Positions 54,115 through 61,805 of a DNA stretch of 64,000 bases are shown in pieces. How positions within the stretch are numbered: position 1 is the first letter of the stretch; every line of letters begins with the position of its first letter. Both the position numbers and the translations under genes were made by a program. Below the pieces are notes generated by a model. It was not told where the DNA came from. It did no database searches and saw only the letters and a program-made list of their open reading frames with translations. Location of the stretch: positions 124,001 to 188,000 of the forward strand of contig NZ_JACHNU010000005.1 in the NCBI RefSeq assembly GCF_014199525.1. Reading direction: 5' to 3'. The stretch is from Conexibacter arvalis (GTDB lineage: Bacteria > Actinomycetota > Thermoleophilia > Solirubrobacterales > Solirubrobacteraceae).

Positions 54115-54753
54115 CTACGCGCCGGTGCGGACCGGCGCGTAGAGCGTGTTCCAGACGATCGCCGTGTACGCGTCGATCTGGGTGCGCAGCTGCGCCGGTC
54201 TGAGGCCGCGCAGGAAGACGTGGAAGGCGCGCTCGGCCATCCACGTCAGCCACTGCGCCGTCTCGGCCGGCGGCAGGTCGGGGTCGATGAACCCGGCCGC
54301 CTGGCCGTTGCGGATGTGCTTGCGCAGGCTGGCGATGTTCGCACCCATCATCGCGTTGACCAGCTCGCGCACGCTCGGGTCGTACTCGGCGGCGTCGTAG
54401 GTCGCGGCCATCAGCGGGGCGTGGGGGTGGTAGACCTCGACGACCCTCGCCAGCGCGGCGCGCAGGTCCTCGCGCGAGGAGTCGGCGTCGATCTCCCACC
54501 AGCCCGACACCGCCGCGGCGATCTCGCTCTCGATCTCGCCGAACCAGGCGCGCAGCAGGTCGCCCTTGTCCTCGAAGTAGACGTAGTAGGTCGAGCGCGA
54601 CATGCCGGCCTCCTGGACCATCCGCTCGACGCTGATCTCGGTGAAGCTCTCGCCGTCGTCCAGCAGGCGCTGGACGACCTCGAGGAGGCGGTCGCGGATG
54701 GCCTCGCGCCGGGCGGCGCGTCTGCTCTGCGGCTTGCGTGTCGCGGACGGCAT
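54115..54753 (-). CDS. TetR family transcriptional regulator (EthR-like)
   Basis: This is a 212-residue repressor. The N-terminal helix-turn-helix (about 15-65: AIRDRLLEVVQRLLDDGE, ISVERMVQEAGMSRSTYYVYFEDKGDLL) resembles EthR-type proteins. The ligand domain contains the Trp-rich WEID segment and Tyr/Phe-rich helices for hydrophobic ligands. Its -10 box TAGACT (54763-54768, complement) overlaps the end of the acyl-CoA dehydrogenase gene. A dyad AAGACcgtacGTCTT (54770-54784) next to it could be its own operator, different from TGTCCGGACA. It remains a candidate for the regional repressor. Confidence 0.84.
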   Translation of the reverse strand: MPSATRKPQSRRAARREAIRDRLLEVVQRLLDDGESFTEISVERMVQEAGMSRSTYYVYFEDKGDLLRAWFGEIESEIAAAVSGWWEIDADSSREDLRAALARVVEVYHPHAPLMAATYDAAEYDPSVRELVNAMMGANIASLRKHIRNGQAAGFIDPDLPPAETAQWLTWMAERAFHVFLRGLRPAQLRTQIDAYTAIVWNTLYAPVRTGA

Positions 54754-54765
54754 CGCCGCGACAGT

Positions 54766-55926
54766 CTAAAGACCGTACGTCTTCGCGATCACATCAAGCA
54801 TGATCTCGTCCGCGCCGGCGCCGATCCGGTACAGCCGCAGGTCGCGCATGATCCGCTCGACCGGGTACTCGCTGACGTAGCCGGCGCCGCCGTGGATCTG
54901 CACGCACTCGTCGGCGACCATCCAGGCGACCTGCGCCGCCTTCAGCTTGCTCATCGAGATCTCGCGGACGTTGTACCTGCCGGCGGCGTAGTCGGCGGCG
55001 GTCGCGTAGATCAGGCGGCGGGTCGCCTCCAGCTCCATCGCCATCCGCGCGAACTTGTGGCGGATCGCCTGGTGGCTGCCGAGCGGCTTGCCGAAGGTCC
55101 GGCGCTCGAGCGCGTACTGGAGCGTCAGGTCGAAGGCGCGCTGGGCGTAGGCGAGGCAGCCGGCGGAGGCGATCGCGCGCTCGGCCTGCAGCTCCCACAT
55201 GATCTGGTGGAAGCCGCGGCCGACCTCGCCGAGCACCGCCTCCGGGCCGACGCGCACGTCCTGGAGCGCGATCAGCGCGGTGTCGGAGGCGTGCATGCCC
55301 ATCTTCTGGAGCGGCTTCTCCAGCACGATCCCGGGCGTGTCCATCGGGATCAGGAAGGTCGTGAAGCCGTCGTAGCCGGCGTCGGGGTCGGTCTTGACGA
55401 CCGTCAGCATCATGCCGGCGCGATGGCCGTTGGTGATGTAGGTCTTGGCGCCGTTGATGACCCAGTCGTCGCCGTCGCGGACCGCGCGGGTCGTGATCGC
55501 CGCGACGTCGGAGCCGGCGTCGGGCTCGGTGATCCCGAGCGCGAAGATCGTCTCGCCGGCGATCCCGGCCGGGAGCCAGCGCCGCTTCTGCTCCTTGGTG
55601 CCGAACTCGAGCAGCGGCGGCATCACCATGTCGGTGTGGACGGAGAGCCCCATCAGCAGGCCGCCGGAGCCGCCGCGCGCGATCTCCTCGGCGAGCACGA
55701 TGTTGGTGAAGTAGTCGCCGCCCTGGCCGCCGTACTCCTCGGGCATCGACAGCCCGAGGAAGCCCAGCTCGCCCATCCGCCGCACGATCGCGTCCGGGTA
55801 GGTCGTCTGCTCCCAGGCCGCGGCGTGCGGCGCGATCTCGCGGTCGACGAACGAGCGGATCGACTCGCGCAGCTGGTCGTGGACGTCGCTGAAGATCGAC
55901 GTCGAGGGATGCTCGAGGGTGCTCAT
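54766..55926 (-). CDS. Acyl-CoA dehydrogenase
   Basis: This 386-residue flavoprotein oxidises acyl-CoA to 2-enoyl-CoA and hands electrons to ETF. FAD-binding blocks are ALGITEPDAGSD (129-140), WVINGAKTYITNG and RRTFGKPLGSHQAI. The usual C-terminal base (the Glu of YEGT) is absent: the sequence there is RIGAGADEI. The base is probably Glu249 in LQAERAIASAG, the position used by isovaleryl-CoA and long-chain dehydrogenases. TACGAT ends 6 nt before the ATG. It is divergent from the 3-hydroxyacyl-CoA dehydrogenase, sharing an exact TGTCCGGACA site. Confidence 0.88.
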   Translation of the reverse strand: MSTLEHPSTSIFSDVHDQLRESIRSFVDREIAPHAAAWEQTTYPDAIVRRMGELGFLGLSMPEEYGGQGGDYFTNIVLAEEIARGGSGGLLMGLSVHTDMVMPPLLEFGTKEQKRRWLPAGIAGETIFALGITEPDAGSDVAAITTRAVRDGDDWVINGAKTYITNGHRAGMMLTVVKTDPDAGYDGFTTFLIPMDTPGIVLEKPLQKMGMHASDTALIALQDVRVGPEAVLGEVGRGFHQIMWELQAERAIASAGCLAYAQRAFDLTLQYALERRTFGKPLGSHQAIRHKFARMAMELEATRRLIYATAADYAAGRYNVREISMSKLKAAQVAWMVADECVQIHGGAGYVSEYPVERIMRDLRLYRIGAGADEIMLDVIAKTYGL

Positions 55927-55932
55927 CGGTTG

Positions 55933-55987
55933 ATCGTACAGTATGTCCGGACACTATGAATGAGCAGAGTGCCCGATGCGGTACCGT
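55933..55987. promoter_or_regulatory. Divergent promoters with exact TGTCCGGACA operator
   Basis: TGTCCGGACA (55944-55953) lies 18 bp upstream of the acyl-CoA dehydrogenase start. TACGAT (55933-55938, complement) is its -10 box. On the plus strand TACCGT (55982-55987) ends 7 nt before the 3-hydroxyacyl-CoA dehydrogenase ATG. A regulator at this site would act on the dehydrogenase promoter directly and lie just upstream of the other's -35 region. Confidence 0.65.
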
Positions 55988-55994
55988 CGCCGCC

Positions 55995-57578
55995 ATGGCT
56001 ATCCCGAACACGATCGGCGTCGTCGGCGCGGGCACGATGGGCGCGGGCATCGCGCAGCTCGCCGCGCAGGCCGGCGCCCGGACGCTGCTGCACGACCCCG
56101 TCCCGGAGGCGCTCGAGCGCGGGCTCGCGACGATCGCCGCGGGTCTCGACCGGCAGGTCTCCAGAGGGCGGCTCGACGCCGCCGAGGCGGCGGCGATCCG
56201 CGCCCGCGTCGAGCCGGCCGCCTCGCTCGATGCGCTCGCGCCGTGCGGGCTGGTGATCGAGGCGGCGCCCGAGCGCCTCGAACTGAAGCTCGACCTGTTC
56301 GCGCGGCTCGCCGAGATCACCGCTCCCGACTGCGTCTTCGCGACCAACACCTCGTCGCTGTCGGTCGCCGAGATCGCGGCGGGGACGCCGCGGCCGGAGC
56401 GCGTCGTCGGCCTGCACTTCTTCAACCCCGCGCCGGTGATGCGGCTCGCCGAGGTCGTCCCCGGCGTCGCGACCGCGCCGGAGGTCGTCGCGACCGCGCG
56501 CGCGGTCGGCGAGGCGATGGGCAAGCGCGTGATCGACGCCGCCGACGTCGCCGGCTTCCTCGTCAACCGCGTCAACCGACCGTTCTTCCTGGAGGCGCTG
56601 CGGGTCGTCCAGGACGGCCAGGCGACGGTCGAGCAGGTCGACCGCGCGATGCGGATGGGCGGCGGCTTCCGGATGGGCCCGTTCGAGCTGATGGACCTGA
56701 TCGGGATCGAGACCAACCACGCCGTCGCCGAGGGCTTCTACCGCCAGACGCTGGAGCCGCGCTACCGGCCCTCGCCGCTCGCGGCGCGGATGGTCGCCGC
56801 CGGGCGCCTCGGCCGCAAGACGGGGCAGGGCTGGTACCGCTACGGCGACGGGGATGGCCGCCCGGCCGACCCCGAGCCGCCGGCCGCCGGCGGCGGCGAC
56901 GGCCGTCCGCTCGCGATCGACGGCGACGGTCCGGCGCTCGACGCGCTGCGCACGGCCGCGCGCGCCGCCGGCTGGGACGTCGGCGCGCACGCCGAGCCGT
57001 ACCTCGCGATCGCCGCGGCTGGCGCGGCTGGCGCGGCGGGTGCGGGCGGCGCGGCTGGCGCGGGCGGCGCGGCGGGTGCGGGCGGCGCGGCTGGCGCGGG
57101 CGGGACCGCCCCGCGCGCGCTGTTCCTCGCCGGCGCCTCGCTCCACCTCAGCGACCCGCGCGCGGTCGGGATCCACCTGCTGGCGCCCTTCGACGGCGCG
57201 CGGCTGGTCGAGCTGACGCGCACGGAGGCGAGCGATCCGGTCGCCGCCGAGCGCGCCGAGGAGCTGGTGCGGACGCTCGGCCGCCATCCCGAGTGGGTCG
57301 GCGACGGGCCGGGCCTCGTGCTCGGCCGCGTCGTCGCGCAGCTCGTCAACGAGGCCGCCTTCCTGATCGGCGAGGGCAACGGCGCGCCGGAGGACGTCGA
57401 CGCCGGGATGGAGCTGGGCGTCAACCACCCGCGCGGGCCGGTCGCCTGGTCGGCGGCGCTCGGAGGCGCGCACGTGCTCGCGATCCTCGACGGGCTCCAG
57501 CAGGAGCTGCGGGAGGAGCGCTACCGCGCCGCGCCGCTGCTGCGCCGGCGCGCGGCGCTCGGGCTCGCGCTCGCGTGA
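55995..57578 (+). CDS. 3-Hydroxyacyl-CoA dehydrogenase
   Basis: This 527-residue NAD-dependent enzyme of beta-oxidation has a Rossmann start IGVVGAGTMGAGIAQ, the catalytic His in GLHFFNPAPVM, and NTSSLSVAEIA. A first 3HCDH_C domain (about 180-285) is followed by a low-complexity Gly/Ala linker and a second, diverged C-terminal domain (about 400-520). Such double-C-domain proteins resemble PaaH. The ATG at 55995 is preferred over 55956 because TACCGT lies 7 nt before it. It is divergent from the acyl-CoA dehydrogenase and acts two steps later in the same spiral. Confidence 0.87.
   Translation: MAIPNTIGVVGAGTMGAGIAQLAAQAGARTLLHDPVPEALERGLATIAAGLDRQVSRGRLDAAEAAAIRARVEPAASLDALAPCGLVIEAAPERLELKLDLFARLAEITAPDCVFATNTSSLSVAEIAAGTPRPERVVGLHFFNPAPVMRLAEVVPGVATAPEVVATARAVGEAMGKRVIDAADVAGFLVNRVNRPFFLEALRVVQDGQATVEQVDRAMRMGGGFRMGPFELMDLIGIETNHAVAEGFYRQTLEPRYRPSPLAARMVAAGRLGRKTGQGWYRYGDGDGRPADPEPPAAGGGDGRPLAIDGDGPALDALRTAARAAGWDVGAHAEPYLAIAAAGAAGAAGAGGAAGAGGAAGAGGAAGAGGTAPRALFLAGASLHLSDPRAVGIHLLAPFDGARLVELTRTEASDPVAAERAEELVRTLGRHPEWVGDGPGLVLGRVVAQLVNEAAFLIGEGNGAPEDVDAGMELGVNHPRGPVAWSAALGGAHVLAILDGLQQELREERYRAAPLLRRRAALGLALA
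57016..57110. repeat. Tandem Gly/Ala-coding repeat in the 3-hydroxyacyl-CoA dehydrogenase linker
   Basis: GCGGGCGGCGCGGCTGGC-type units of 18 bp recur about four times, alternating between CTG- and GGG-containing versions, to give a 36-bp higher-order period. They encode (GAAGAG)n in frame, consistent with a flexible linker prone to slippage. Confidence 0.75.
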
Positions 57579-57608
57579 GGCGGCGGCCGCGGCGCTCGCC
57601 TCGCCGCC

Positions 57609-58409
57609 TCAGCGGCCGGTGAAGCGCGGGCGGCGCTTCTCCTTGAAGGCGGCGACGCCCTCGGCGTAGTCGGCGGTCGTCGCGTGCCGCTGCTGGACGC
57701 GGGCCTCCAGCTCCAGCAGCGGCTCCAGCTCGCCGCCGAGCGAGGCGTTGACGATCTCCTTGATCGACGCGAGCGCTGTCGTCGGCATCGCGGCGAGGCG
57801 GGCGGCGAGCCGCTCGCCGGCGGCGCGCAGCTCGTCGTCGGCGACGACCTCGTTGACGATGCCCCACTCGTGCGCGGTCGCCGCCGGCAGCTTCTCGCCG
57901 AGCATCGCGAGCTGGGCGGCGCGGGCCGGCCCGACGCGCGCGACGAGGTGGGGGAGGACGCCGCCGTCCGGCATCACGGCGATGTGGATGAACGCCAGCA
58001 GGAAGGTCGCCGACTCGGCCGCGACGACGAGGTCGCAGGCGAGCGCGAGCGAGCAGCCGAGGCCGGCGGCGGCGCCGTGGACGGCGGCGACGGCCGGCTT
58101 CGGCATCCGCCGCAGCTCCAGCACGATCGGGTTGTAGATCTGCTCCAGGCGGCTGTGCAGGTCGGGCGACCCGTCCGGCTCCAGCTCGCGCGGGACCTTC
58201 ACGTCGGCGCCGGCGCAGAAGGCGCGGCCGGCGCCGGTGATCAGCACGGCGCGGACCGCGTCGTCGGTCGCGGCGGAGCGCAGCGCGGCAAGCAGCTCGC
58301 GGCCCATCTCCGGGGTCCAGGCGTTGAGCGCCTCGGGGCGGTTCAGCTCGATGTGGGCGACGGCCCCGGCGCGCTGAACGCGGATGTCGGTGGCGTGTAC
58401 GGGATGCAC
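57609..58409 (-). CDS. Crotonase family protein, PaaG/isomerase type
   Basis: This 266-residue crotonase has the oxyanion segment AFCAGADVK (63-71). The first Glu of hydratases is replaced (GLGCSLALACD). The second site reads FIHIAVMPDGG with Asp148, like PaaG-type isomerases. GTG at 58409 is chosen because TACAAT (58417-58422, complement) ends 7 nt before it. It is divergent from the HMGCS-like/DUF35 gene, with a TGTCCGGACg site between. Confidence 0.84.
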   Translation of the reverse strand: MHPVHATDIRVQRAGAVAHIELNRPEALNAWTPEMGRELLAALRSAATDDAVRAVLITGAGRAFCAGADVKVPRELEPDGSPDLHSRLEQIYNPIVLELRRMPKPAVAAVHGAAAGLGCSLALACDLVVAAESATFLLAFIHIAVMPDGGVLPHLVARVGPARAAQLAMLGEKLPAATAHEWGIVNEVVADDELRAAGERLAARLAAMPTTALASIKEIVNASLGGELEPLLELEARVQQRHATTADYAEGVAAFKEKRRPRFTGR

Positions 58410-58416
58410 GGACGCA

Positions 58417-58448
58417 ATTGTACGGCCTGTCCGGACGCTGTGTACGGT
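58417..58448. promoter_or_regulatory. Divergent promoters around a TGTCCGGACg site
   Basis: TGTCCGGACG (58428-58437) has one mismatch to the regional palindrome. TACAAT (58417-58422, complement) is the -10 of the crotonase and TACGGT (58443-58448) the -10 of the HMGCS-like gene. The site sits between the two boxes, ideally placed to block both. Confidence 0.65.
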
Positions 58449-58454
58449 CTGTGT

Positions 58455-59819
58455 ATGGCTCACGGAATCCTCTCCTACGGCGCCTACGTGCCCCGGCACC
58501 GCCTGCGCCACGCCGAGCTCGGCGCAGCGCTCGGGAGCGGCGGCGGCAGCGGCGCCCGCGCGGTGGCGTCCTACGACGAGGACAGCACCACGATGGGCGT
58601 CGAGGCGGCGCGCGCGGCGCTCGCGAACGGCGCCGCGCCGACGGCGATCCACTTCGCCACCACGGCGCCCGCCTACGCCGACAAGACCAACGCGACCGCG
58701 ATCCACGCGGCGCTCGACCTCGACCGCCAGGGGTTCGCGGTTGACCTCGTCGGCTCGGCCCGCGGCGCGGTCGGCGCGCTGCGCCAGGCGGCGGCCGGCG
58801 GCGGGCTCGCCGTGCTCAGCGACCTGCGCACCGGCCGTCCCGGCTCGGCCGACGAGCGGGCCGGCGGCGACGCGGCGGCGGCCTTCCTGTTCGGCGCCGG
58901 CGAGCCGATCGCGACCGTGCTGGCGGAGGCGTCGGCGACCGCCGAGTTCCTCGACCGCTGGCGCAGGCCCGGCGAGCTGGCGAGCGGGCAGTGGGAGGAG
59001 CGCTTCGGCGTCGAGGCCTACCTGCCGCTGATCGCCGACGCCGTCGGCCGCGCGCTCGCCGAGGCGGGGGTCGAGGAGCCCGATCGCGTGATCGTCTCCT
59101 CGCCGCACGCGCGCGCGGCCGCGACCGCCGCCAAGCGGCATCCCGGGCGGATCGCGGAGGAGGCGCCGGCGATCGGCTACAGCGGCGCCGCCGACCCGGG
59201 GCTGCGGCTCGCCGCGGCGCTCGACCGCGCCCGACCGGGGGAGACGATCCTGCTGGTCGTCGCCGCCGACGGCTGCGACGCGACGGTGCTGCGCGTCGAG
59301 CCGGCGATCGAGCGCGCGCGGCCGGCCAGGACGGTCGCGCAGCTGGTCGAGGGCGGGCGCGACCTGCGGTACGCGACCTACCTGACGTGGCGCGGGCTGC
59401 TCGAGCGCGAGCCGCCGCGCCGGCCCGAGCCGGGCCGCCCGGCCGGGCCGCCCTCCCACCGCTCCGAGCGCTGGAAGTTCGCGTTCGTCGGCTCGCGCTG
59501 CACCGCCTGCGGGCAGGTCCACGTCCCGCCGCGGCGCGTCTGCGTCAACTGCCGGGCGGTCGACGCGATGGAGCGCGCGCCGCTGTCGCGGCAACCCGGC
59601 CGCGTCGCGACCTACACGGTCGACCGGCTCGCCTTCTCGCCCTCGCCGCCGATGATCGACGTCGTCGTCGACTTCGAGGGCGGCGGCCGCTACACGCTCG
59701 AGGCCGCCGACGCGTCGCCGGAGGAGATCGAGATCGGGACGCCGCTGGAGCTGACCTTCCGCCGGCTCTACACCAGCGGCGGCGTGCACAACTACTTCTG
59801 GAAGGCGAGGCCAGCCTGA
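58455..59819 (+). CDS. HMG-CoA synthase-like/KAS III-like domain fused to a DUF35 OB-fold
   Basis: This 454-residue fusion has a thiolase-fold N-terminal part (about 1-310), recognised by PAYADKTNATAIHAAL and the FAVDLVGSARGAVGAL segment. The catalytic Cys of HMG-CoA synthases is not present there: the best-aligned residue is Ser101. The C-terminal part (about 330-450) is a DUF35 protein with a rubredoxin-like zinc knuckle (Cys349, Cys352, Cys363, Cys366) and an OB-fold. The stop overlaps the thiolase ATG (TGATG). Archaeal complexes join HMG-CoA synthase and thiolase through DUF35; this fusion recalls them. Role is inference. Confidence 0.75.
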   Translation: MAHGILSYGAYVPRHRLRHAELGAALGSGGGSGARAVASYDEDSTTMGVEAARAALANGAAPTAIHFATTAPAYADKTNATAIHAALDLDRQGFAVDLVGSARGAVGALRQAAAGGGLAVLSDLRTGRPGSADERAGGDAAAAFLFGAGEPIATVLAEASATAEFLDRWRRPGELASGQWEERFGVEAYLPLIADAVGRALAEAGVEEPDRVIVSSPHARAAATAAKRHPGRIAEEAPAIGYSGAADPGLRLAAALDRARPGETILLVVAADGCDATVLRVEPAIERARPARTVAQLVEGGRDLRYATYLTWRGLLEREPPRRPEPGRPAGPPSHRSERWKFAFVGSRCTACGQVHVPPRRVCVNCRAVDAMERAPLSRQPGRVATYTVDRLAFSPSPPMIDVVVDFEGGGRYTLEAADASPEEIEIGTPLELTFRRLYTSGGVHNYFWKARPA

Positions 59820-61015
59820 TGGCGAGCAGAGGCATCAAGGATCGCGTCGCGATCGTCGGCATGGGCTGCACGGCGTTCGGCGAGCACTGGGACAGAAGCG
59901 CCGACGACCTGCTCGTCGACGCGACGCAGCAGTGCTTCGCCTCGACGCCCGCGCTGCCGAAGGAGGAGGTCGACGCCTACTGGCTCGGGACGATGAACTC
60001 GGGCCAGTCGGGGACCGTGCTGTCGAAGCCGCTCGGGATCGACTACAAGCCCGTCACGCGCGTGGAGAACATGTGCGCGACCGGCTCGGAGGCGTTCCGC
60101 AACGCTTGCTACGCCGTCGCCGCCGGCGCCTACGACCGCGTGATGGCGGTCGGCGTCGAGAAGCTGAAGGACACCGGCTACTCCGGCCTCGTCCGCTCCA
60201 ACGTCGCCGGCGACGGCACCGCGCCGGAGGAGACGCTGACCGCGCCGGCGGCCTTCTCGCTGCTCGACCCGGCCTACTGCCGCAAGTACGACGTCGACCC
60301 GGCGGCGATGCGCGACGCGATGACCCACGTCGCGTGGAAGAACCACGTCAACGGGGCGAAGAACGAGCGGGCGCAGTTCCGCAAGGAGGTGCCGAAGGAG
60401 AAGATCGACGCCGGCGCCGGCCGCGTCGCCGGCCGGCTCGGGGTGATGGACTGCTCGGGCGTCTCCGACGGCGCCGCCTGCGCGCTGATCGTGCGCGCCG
60501 AGGACGCCTACAGATACACCGACAGGCCGATGTTCGTGAAGGCGCTGTCGGTGATCGCGGGACCGGCCAGTGGACCGATCGACCCCGGCTACGACTACAC
60601 GACCTTCGACGAGGTCGTCGCCTCGGCGCGGGACGCCTACGCGCAGGCCGGCATCACCGACCCGCGCCGGCAGCTGTCGCTCGCCGAGGTCCACGACTGC
60701 TTCACGCCGACCGAGCTGGTGCTGATGGAGGACATGGGCTTCTCCGCGTGCGGGGAGGCGTGGAGAGACGAGCTCGACGGCGCCTTCGACCTCGACGGCG
60801 AGCTGCCGGTCAACCCCGACGGCGGGCTGAAGTCGTTCGGGCACCCGGTCGGCGCGAGCGGCCTGCGGATGCTGTTCGAGTGCTGGCTGCAGTTCCGCGG
60901 CGAGGCCGGCGCACGGCAGATCGCCGACGCCAGGCTCGGCCTCACGCACAACCTCGGCGGGCGCCCCGGCACGTGCGTCTCGTTCATCTCGATCGTCGGG
61001 GCGGAGCTGGGATGA
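59819..61015 (+). CDS. Lipid-transfer (SCP-x/Ltp) type thiolase
   Basis: This 398-residue thiolase-fold enzyme has nucleophile Cys86 in ENMCATGSEA, the HDCFTPTE segment (His of the second site) and GHPVGASG (the terminal motif). The HDCF form places it with SCP-x and Ltp proteins, which cleave 3-oxoacyl-CoA or 3-hydroxyacyl-CoA with tertiary carbons in steroid side-chain degradation, rather than with degradative thiolase FadA. Ltp2-type aldolases need a DUF35 partner, and the fused gene directly upstream provides one. Substrate unknown. Confidence 0.84.
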   Translation: MASRGIKDRVAIVGMGCTAFGEHWDRSADDLLVDATQQCFASTPALPKEEVDAYWLGTMNSGQSGTVLSKPLGIDYKPVTRVENMCATGSEAFRNACYAVAAGAYDRVMAVGVEKLKDTGYSGLVRSNVAGDGTAPEETLTAPAAFSLLDPAYCRKYDVDPAAMRDAMTHVAWKNHVNGAKNERAQFRKEVPKEKIDAGAGRVAGRLGVMDCSGVSDGAACALIVRAEDAYRYTDRPMFVKALSVIAGPASGPIDPGYDYTTFDEVVASARDAYAQAGITDPRRQLSLAEVHDCFTPTELVLMEDMGFSACGEAWRDELDGAFDLDGELPVNPDGGLKSFGHPVGASGLRMLFECWLQFRGEAGARQIADARLGLTHNLGGRPGTCVSFISIVGAELG

Positions 61016-61785
61016 GCGCCTCCGCGCCGCTGCTGACCGAGCGCCGCGGGCCGGTGCTCGTGATCACGCTCAACCGCCCGGAGGTCCGCAACGCGGTCGA
61101 CCGTCCGCTCGCGGAGGGGATCGCCGCCGCGCTCGACCGGCTCGACGCCGAGGACGACCTGCGCGTCGGCGTGCTGACCGGCGCCGGCAGAGGGTTCTGC
61201 GCCGGCATGGACCTGAAGCGGTTCGCCGAGACCGGCGAGCGGCCGTGGGTCGGCGACCGCGGCTTCGGCGGGATCGTCCGCCGGGCCTCGGAGAAGCCGC
61301 TGATCGCCGCGCTGGAGGGGTTCGCCGTCGCCGGCGGCCTCGAGATCGCGCTCGCCTGCGACCTGCTCGTCGCCGCCCGTGGCACCAAGCTCGGGATCCC
61401 AGAGTCCAAGCGCGGCCTCGTCGCCGCCGGCGGCGGGCTGCGGCGGCTGCCGCGCCTGCTGCCCTCCGCGCTGGCGATGGAGCTGGCGCTGACCGGCGGG
61501 CTGATCACCGCCGAGCGCGCGTGGGAGGTCGGCGCGCTCAACCGCCTCACCGAGCCCGGCGAGGCGCTCGCGACCGCGCTCGAGCTGGCCGCCGAGATCG
61601 GCGCGAACGCGCCGCTGGCGCTGATCGGCGCCAAGCGGATCCTGCAGCGGCAGTGGTCGTGGGACGACGCCGAGTTCTGGGAGCGCCAAGCCGAGATCGT
61701 CGAGCCGATCGCAACCTCCAAGGACGCCCGCGAGGGCGCCCGCGCCTTCACCGAGAAGCGCCCGCCGGTCTGGCGCGGACGCTGA
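61012..61785 (+). CDS. Enoyl-CoA hydratase
   Basis: This 257-residue crotonase retains both catalytic Glu residues: Glu111 (GGLEIALACD) and Glu131 (GIPESKRGL), with oxyanion segment GFCAGMDLK (61-69). It is the only crotonase in the window with the full hydratase pair, so it is the probable 2-enoyl-CoA hydratase of the region. ATG at 61012 overlaps the thiolase stop. FAD oxidoreductase and CaiB genes follow in the same run. Confidence 0.87.
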   Translation: MSASAPLLTERRGPVLVITLNRPEVRNAVDRPLAEGIAAALDRLDAEDDLRVGVLTGAGRGFCAGMDLKRFAETGERPWVGDRGFGGIVRRASEKPLIAALEGFAVAGGLEIALACDLLVAARGTKLGIPESKRGLVAAGGGLRRLPRLLPSALAMELALTGGLITAERAWEVGALNRLTEPGEALATALELAAEIGANAPLALIGAKRILQRQWSWDDAEFWERQAEIVEPIATSKDAREGARAFTEKRPPVWRGR

Positions 61786-61805
61786 CGCAGAGAGACGGGA
61801 GAGCA

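Noticed and set aside
57016-57110. Possible CRISPR or minisatellite element outside genes
   Set aside because: The repeats are in frame within a conserved enzyme gene and have no spacers, so they are a coding linker.
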